From: Gallionellales bacterium CG03_land_8_20_14_0_80_55_15
GTDB taxonomy: Bacteria > Pseudomonadota > Gammaproteobacteria > Burkholderiales > Gallionellaceae
Reading direction: 5' to 3'
Assembly (NCBI GenBank): GCA_002780675.1
Contig: PEUR01000207.1
Span: forward strand, 2,593 to 20,379
DNA: 17,787 nucleotides
The notes under the pieces were generated by a model. That model had not been told where the DNA came from. It worked only from the letters and a program-made list of their open reading frames with translations, and made no database searches. Below, piece after piece: positions 15,383 through 17,787 of the stretch. The stretch's first letter is position 1. Each line of letters starts with the position of its first letter. The translations under genes were made by a program, and so were the position numbers.

Positions 15383-16384
15383 ATGAAAGCCATGCTAATG
15401 ACCGCCGCAGGCGATCCTGATGTTTTGCAACTGCGCGAAATAGCCTTACCCGAATTGCCCTCGCCGCATCATCTCTGCGTCAAACTCGTCGCCGCCGGGG
15501 TCAATCCGCTGGATACCAAACTGCGCGCCAAGCCCGCCTACTACCCCGACCGACTGCCCGCCATACTCGGCTGCGATGGTGCGGGAATCATAGCGGCCAT
15601 CGGCAGCGAAGTGACGCGCTTCAAGGTCGGCGATGCGGTGTTTTTCTGCAATGGCGGGATAGGCGACGAACCGGGCAATTACGCCGAATACACCACGCTG
15701 CATGAGGAATATGCGGCTCCCGCCCCCGCCAGCATTCCCTTACAGGATGCCGCCGCCCTGCCGCTGGTTTGCATGACCGCCTGGGAAGCCCTGTTCGAGC
15801 GCGCCCACTTGCAGGCCGGGGAAACGATTTTGATCCATGCCGCAGCCGGAGGGGTGGGGCATATCGCCTTGCAACTGGCGCATCATCACGGTGCGCGCAT
15901 TGCCGCCACCGTCAGTGATTTGCGCAAATCGGGATTGACCCATGCGCTGGGCGCGGAGAAGCTCATCAACTACAGAGAACAGGATTTTGTGCAGGCAACG
16001 CTGGACTGGACGGGCGGTCAGGGGGCGGATGTGGTGCTGGATACGGTGGGGGGCGAGACCTTTTTGCGCTCGCTGAACGCGGCTCGCGTGGGCGGCAAAA
16101 TCGTCAGCCTGCTCGCCACCCCGCTTGGTGCCGCAGAGGTACAACGGGCGCGGCTGCGCAACCTGTCGTTGTGCTATGAACTGATACTCACCCCGCAGGT
16201 GCTGAAACTGCATGAAGCACGCATCCGCCAGCGCAAAATCCTGGAACAATGTTCACAGCTTATCGAGGCGAAAGCACTTGGCGTACTCGTCACACACCGC
16301 TTCTCGCTGGAACAAGCCGCCGCCGCCCATCGTCTGACCGAAGCGGGCGGCATGACGGGCAAGATTATTTTGACGATGCCGTGA
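15383..16384 (+). CDS. Zinc-independent medium-chain dehydrogenase, quinone-oxidoreductase type
   Basis: This NAD(P)-dependent oxidoreductase of the MDR superfamily has 333 residues. The N-terminal GroES-like domain contains VKLVAAGVNPLDTKLR and LGCDGAGIIAAIGSEVTRFKVGDAV. The Rossmann part has LIHAAAGGVGHIALQLAHHHGA (about 150-172) and DVVLDTVGG. It lacks the cysteine cluster of structural-zinc alcohol dehydrogenases, which points to the quinone oxidoreductase (Qor/zeta-crystallin) side of the family; the substrate cannot be told. GGAGA sits 7 nt before the ATG. The stop lies 1 nt before the tatD-family start, so the two genes are almost certainly cotranscribed. Confidence 0.9.
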   Translation: MKAMLMTAAGDPDVLQLREIALPELPSPHHLCVKLVAAGVNPLDTKLRAKPAYYPDRLPAILGCDGAGIIAAIGSEVTRFKVGDAVFFCNGGIGDEPGNYAEYTTLHEEYAAPAPASIPLQDAAALPLVCMTAWEALFERAHLQAGETILIHAAAGGVGHIALQLAHHHGARIAATVSDLRKSGLTHALGAEKLINYREQDFVQATLDWTGGQGADVVLDTVGGETFLRSLNAARVGGKIVSLLATPLGAAEVQRARLRNLSLCYELILTPQVLKLHEARIRQRKILEQCSQLIEAKALGVLVTHRFSLEQAAAAHRLTEAGGMTGKIILTMP

Positions 16385-16385
16385 G

Positions 16386-17171
16386 ATGTTCATAGACACC
16401 CACTGCCACCTCGATGCCCCGGAATTCGGCCAGACCCAGGCCGAATTGCTGCAAGCCGCCCAAAGGGTCGGTGTCAGCCGCATCGTCATTCCTGCGGTAG
16501 AACGCGCCAATTTCGAGCGCGTGCGCCATTTGTGCGAGCGATTTCCCGATTGCCAGCCAGCCTACGGCATTCATCCCCTGTTCACAGACGAGGCGACACC
16601 GGAAGACTTGATGCGCTTGCGCGAGGTCCTGCGCGAGGGTAAAACCATCGCAATCGGTGAGATTGGACTGGATTTTTTCATTGAAAATCATAAGGTTGCG
16701 CAGCAGGAAGGTTTCTTTGTCGCGCAACTCAAGCTGGCGCGCGAATTCGACCTGCCGGTATTGCTGCACACCCGCCGCGCCGTGGATGAGGTGTTGAAGC
16801 AACTGCGCCAAATCAGGCTGCGCGGTGGAATTGCCCACGCCTTCAGCGGCAGCCGACAGCAGGCGGACGAGTTCATCAAACTCGGCTTCAAGCTGGGGTT
16901 TGGCGGTGCGATGACTTACCCGCGCGCCAGCCGAATCCGTGAATTAGCCAGAACCTTGCCGTTGGACAGCCTCGTGCTGGAGACCGACGCGCCCGACATC
17001 CCACCGGAATTTATCCTGCGCGGCCAACCCAACAAGCCCGAATACCTGCCACGCATCGCGCAGGTGCTGGCCGAATTGCGCGGACTATCGCTAATCGAGG
17101 TCGCGCAAGCCACCACGGAAAACGCCTTGAGTGTGCTGCCTGGACTCATCTTCCCACCCAAGCCGCTATAA
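16386..17171 (+). CDS. TatD family metal-dependent hydrolase (DNase-like)
   Basis: This cytoplasmic TIM-barrel hydrolase has 261 residues, the usual size for TatD/YcfH/YjjV proteins. All expected metal ligands are present: H6 and H8 in DTHCHLD, E92 in AIGEIGLDF, H128 in VLLHTRRA, H151 in GIAHAFSGS and D201 in LVLETDAPD. The family includes 3'-5' DNases and D-aminoacyl-tRNA-type hydrolases; the YjjV-like N-terminus (MFIDTHCHLDAPEF) suggests YjjV, but I leave the symbol blank. The start is one base after the upstream stop, so translation is coupled, and its own stop overlaps a possible tcdA start by one base. Confidence 0.94.
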   Translation: MFIDTHCHLDAPEFGQTQAELLQAAQRVGVSRIVIPAVERANFERVRHLCERFPDCQPAYGIHPLFTDEATPEDLMRLREVLREGKTIAIGEIGLDFFIENHKVAQQEGFFVAQLKLAREFDLPVLLHTRRAVDEVLKQLRQIRLRGGIAHAFSGSRQQADEFIKLGFKLGFGGAMTYPRASRIRELARTLPLDSLVLETDAPDIPPEFILRGQPNKPEYLPRIAQVLAELRGLSLIEVAQATTENALSVLPGLIFPPKPL

Positions 17172-17179
17172 TGCGCGCC

Positions 17180-17787
17180 ATGAAAAATATCACTCCCCCC
17201 CAATTTGAACGCACCCAAATCCTGTTAGGCGATGAAGGCATCGCCCAGCTGGCGGGCAAACATGTCTTTGTCGCAGGACTGGGCGGCGTAGGCTCTTACT
17301 GCACCGAGGCGCTGGCGCGCGCCGGTATCGGTCGGCTGACGCTGATGGATCACGACGTGGTGGCGATAAGCAACATCAACCGCCAGTTGCCCGCGCTGCT
17401 CTCTACCGTCGGGCTATCCAAGGCGGAAGTCATGAAGGCGCGCATCAATGACATCAACCCCGATTGCCAAGTCACGCTGATACGCACGTTTTTAGGGCGC
17501 GAAAACGTGCATGAACTAGTGCCGTCGGATGTGGATTTTGTGGTGGATTGCATAGACTCGATGAACTGCAAGGTCGCCCTGGTGAGTTACTGCGTGCAAC
17601 AAGGCATGAAGGTCGCCTCCAGCATGGGGGCGGGCAACAAGCTCGATCCGACCCGCATCCGCATCGCCGACATCAGCGCGACCAGCATCTGCCCGCTGGC
17701 ACGCGAGATGCGCAAACACCTGCGCGATGCCGGTATCAAAACCGGTGTGTTGACGGTCTATACCGACGAACATCCGCGCCCACCGCT
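17180..17787 (+). CDS. tcdA: tRNA threonylcarbamoyladenosine dehydratase TcdA; 3' end outside the window
   Basis: TcdA (CsdL) uses ATP to cyclise the t6A base at position 37 of tRNAs to ct6A. The 202 codons in the window show the E1-like ThiF fold: GLGGVGSYCTEALARAGIG nucleotide-binding loop, DHDVVAISNINRQ with the conserved arginine and glutamine, DCIDSMNCK and ICPLAREMRKHLRDAG. I chose the ATG at 17180 (MKNITPPQFERTQIL); the ATG at 17171 overlaps the upstream TAA by one base and would add 3 residues. No Shine-Dalgarno site precedes either start, but TATAAT lies at 17167-17172, exactly 7 nt before 17180. Confidence 0.92.
   Translation, partial: MKNITPPQFERTQILLGDEGIAQLAGKHVFVAGLGGVGSYCTEALARAGIGRLTLMDHDVVAISNINRQLPALLSTVGLSKAEVMKARINDINPDCQVTLIRTFLGRENVHELVPSDVDFVVDCIDSMNCKVALVSYCVQQGMKVASSMGAGNKLDPTRIRIADISATSICPLAREMRKHLRDAGIKTGVLTVYTDEHPRPP

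Noticed and set aside
1..17787. Mobile elements, CRISPR arrays, toxin-antitoxin or defence genes
   Set aside because: None found: no transposase or integrase motifs, no regularly spaced repeats, and nearly every frame is explained by a known housekeeping family.

Overview
The window is a 17.8 kb piece of a betaproteobacterial chromosome. It is GC-rich, every gene looks intact, and the gene content is mostly housekeeping. The order polyprenyl synthase, tRNA-Pro, PP0621-type small protein, PilS, PilR, AmpD on one strand, together with a Pseudomonas-type NrdA carrying two ATP cones, fits the Nitrosomonadales and perhaps the Gallionellaceae. That placement is inferred from memory of gene order and was not tested by any search.

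Left part (1-7000, all minus strand): the 5' two thirds of nrdA (class Ia ribonucleotide reductase large subunit, running off the left edge) lies behind a promoter with two NrdR boxes spaced exactly 31 bp centre to centre. Upstream of it lies a polar-pilus regulatory cluster: ispB, tRNA-Pro(CGG), a small one-TM zinc-ribbon-like protein, pilS, pilR and ampD. The last genes of the cluster overlap or almost touch.

Middle (7146-13133, plus strand): cstA overlaps the tiny ybdD-like gene, a known transporter/partner pair. Next come rpmE with a clear sigma-70 promoter and a rho-independent terminator, an M48-family zinc-peptidase lipoprotein with an extra C-terminal LysM-like tail, and an ArnT-like lipid-linked-sugar glycosyltransferase without arn neighbours.

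Right part: a minus-strand block holds two overlapping small membrane-protein genes of unknown function (one with a membrane-embedded HEAGH motif) and aroC. A strong 49-nt inverted repeat separates aroC from a plus-strand set of tightly packed genes: an MDR quinone-oxidoreductase-like gene, a TatD-family hydrolase and tcdA (running off the right edge).

No insertion sequence, prophage, CRISPR array, toxin-antitoxin pair or defence island was seen. The best candidates for something not well described are the HEAGH membrane protein with its overlapping partner (13146-14059) and the palindromic structures at 1835-1864 and 15313-15361.
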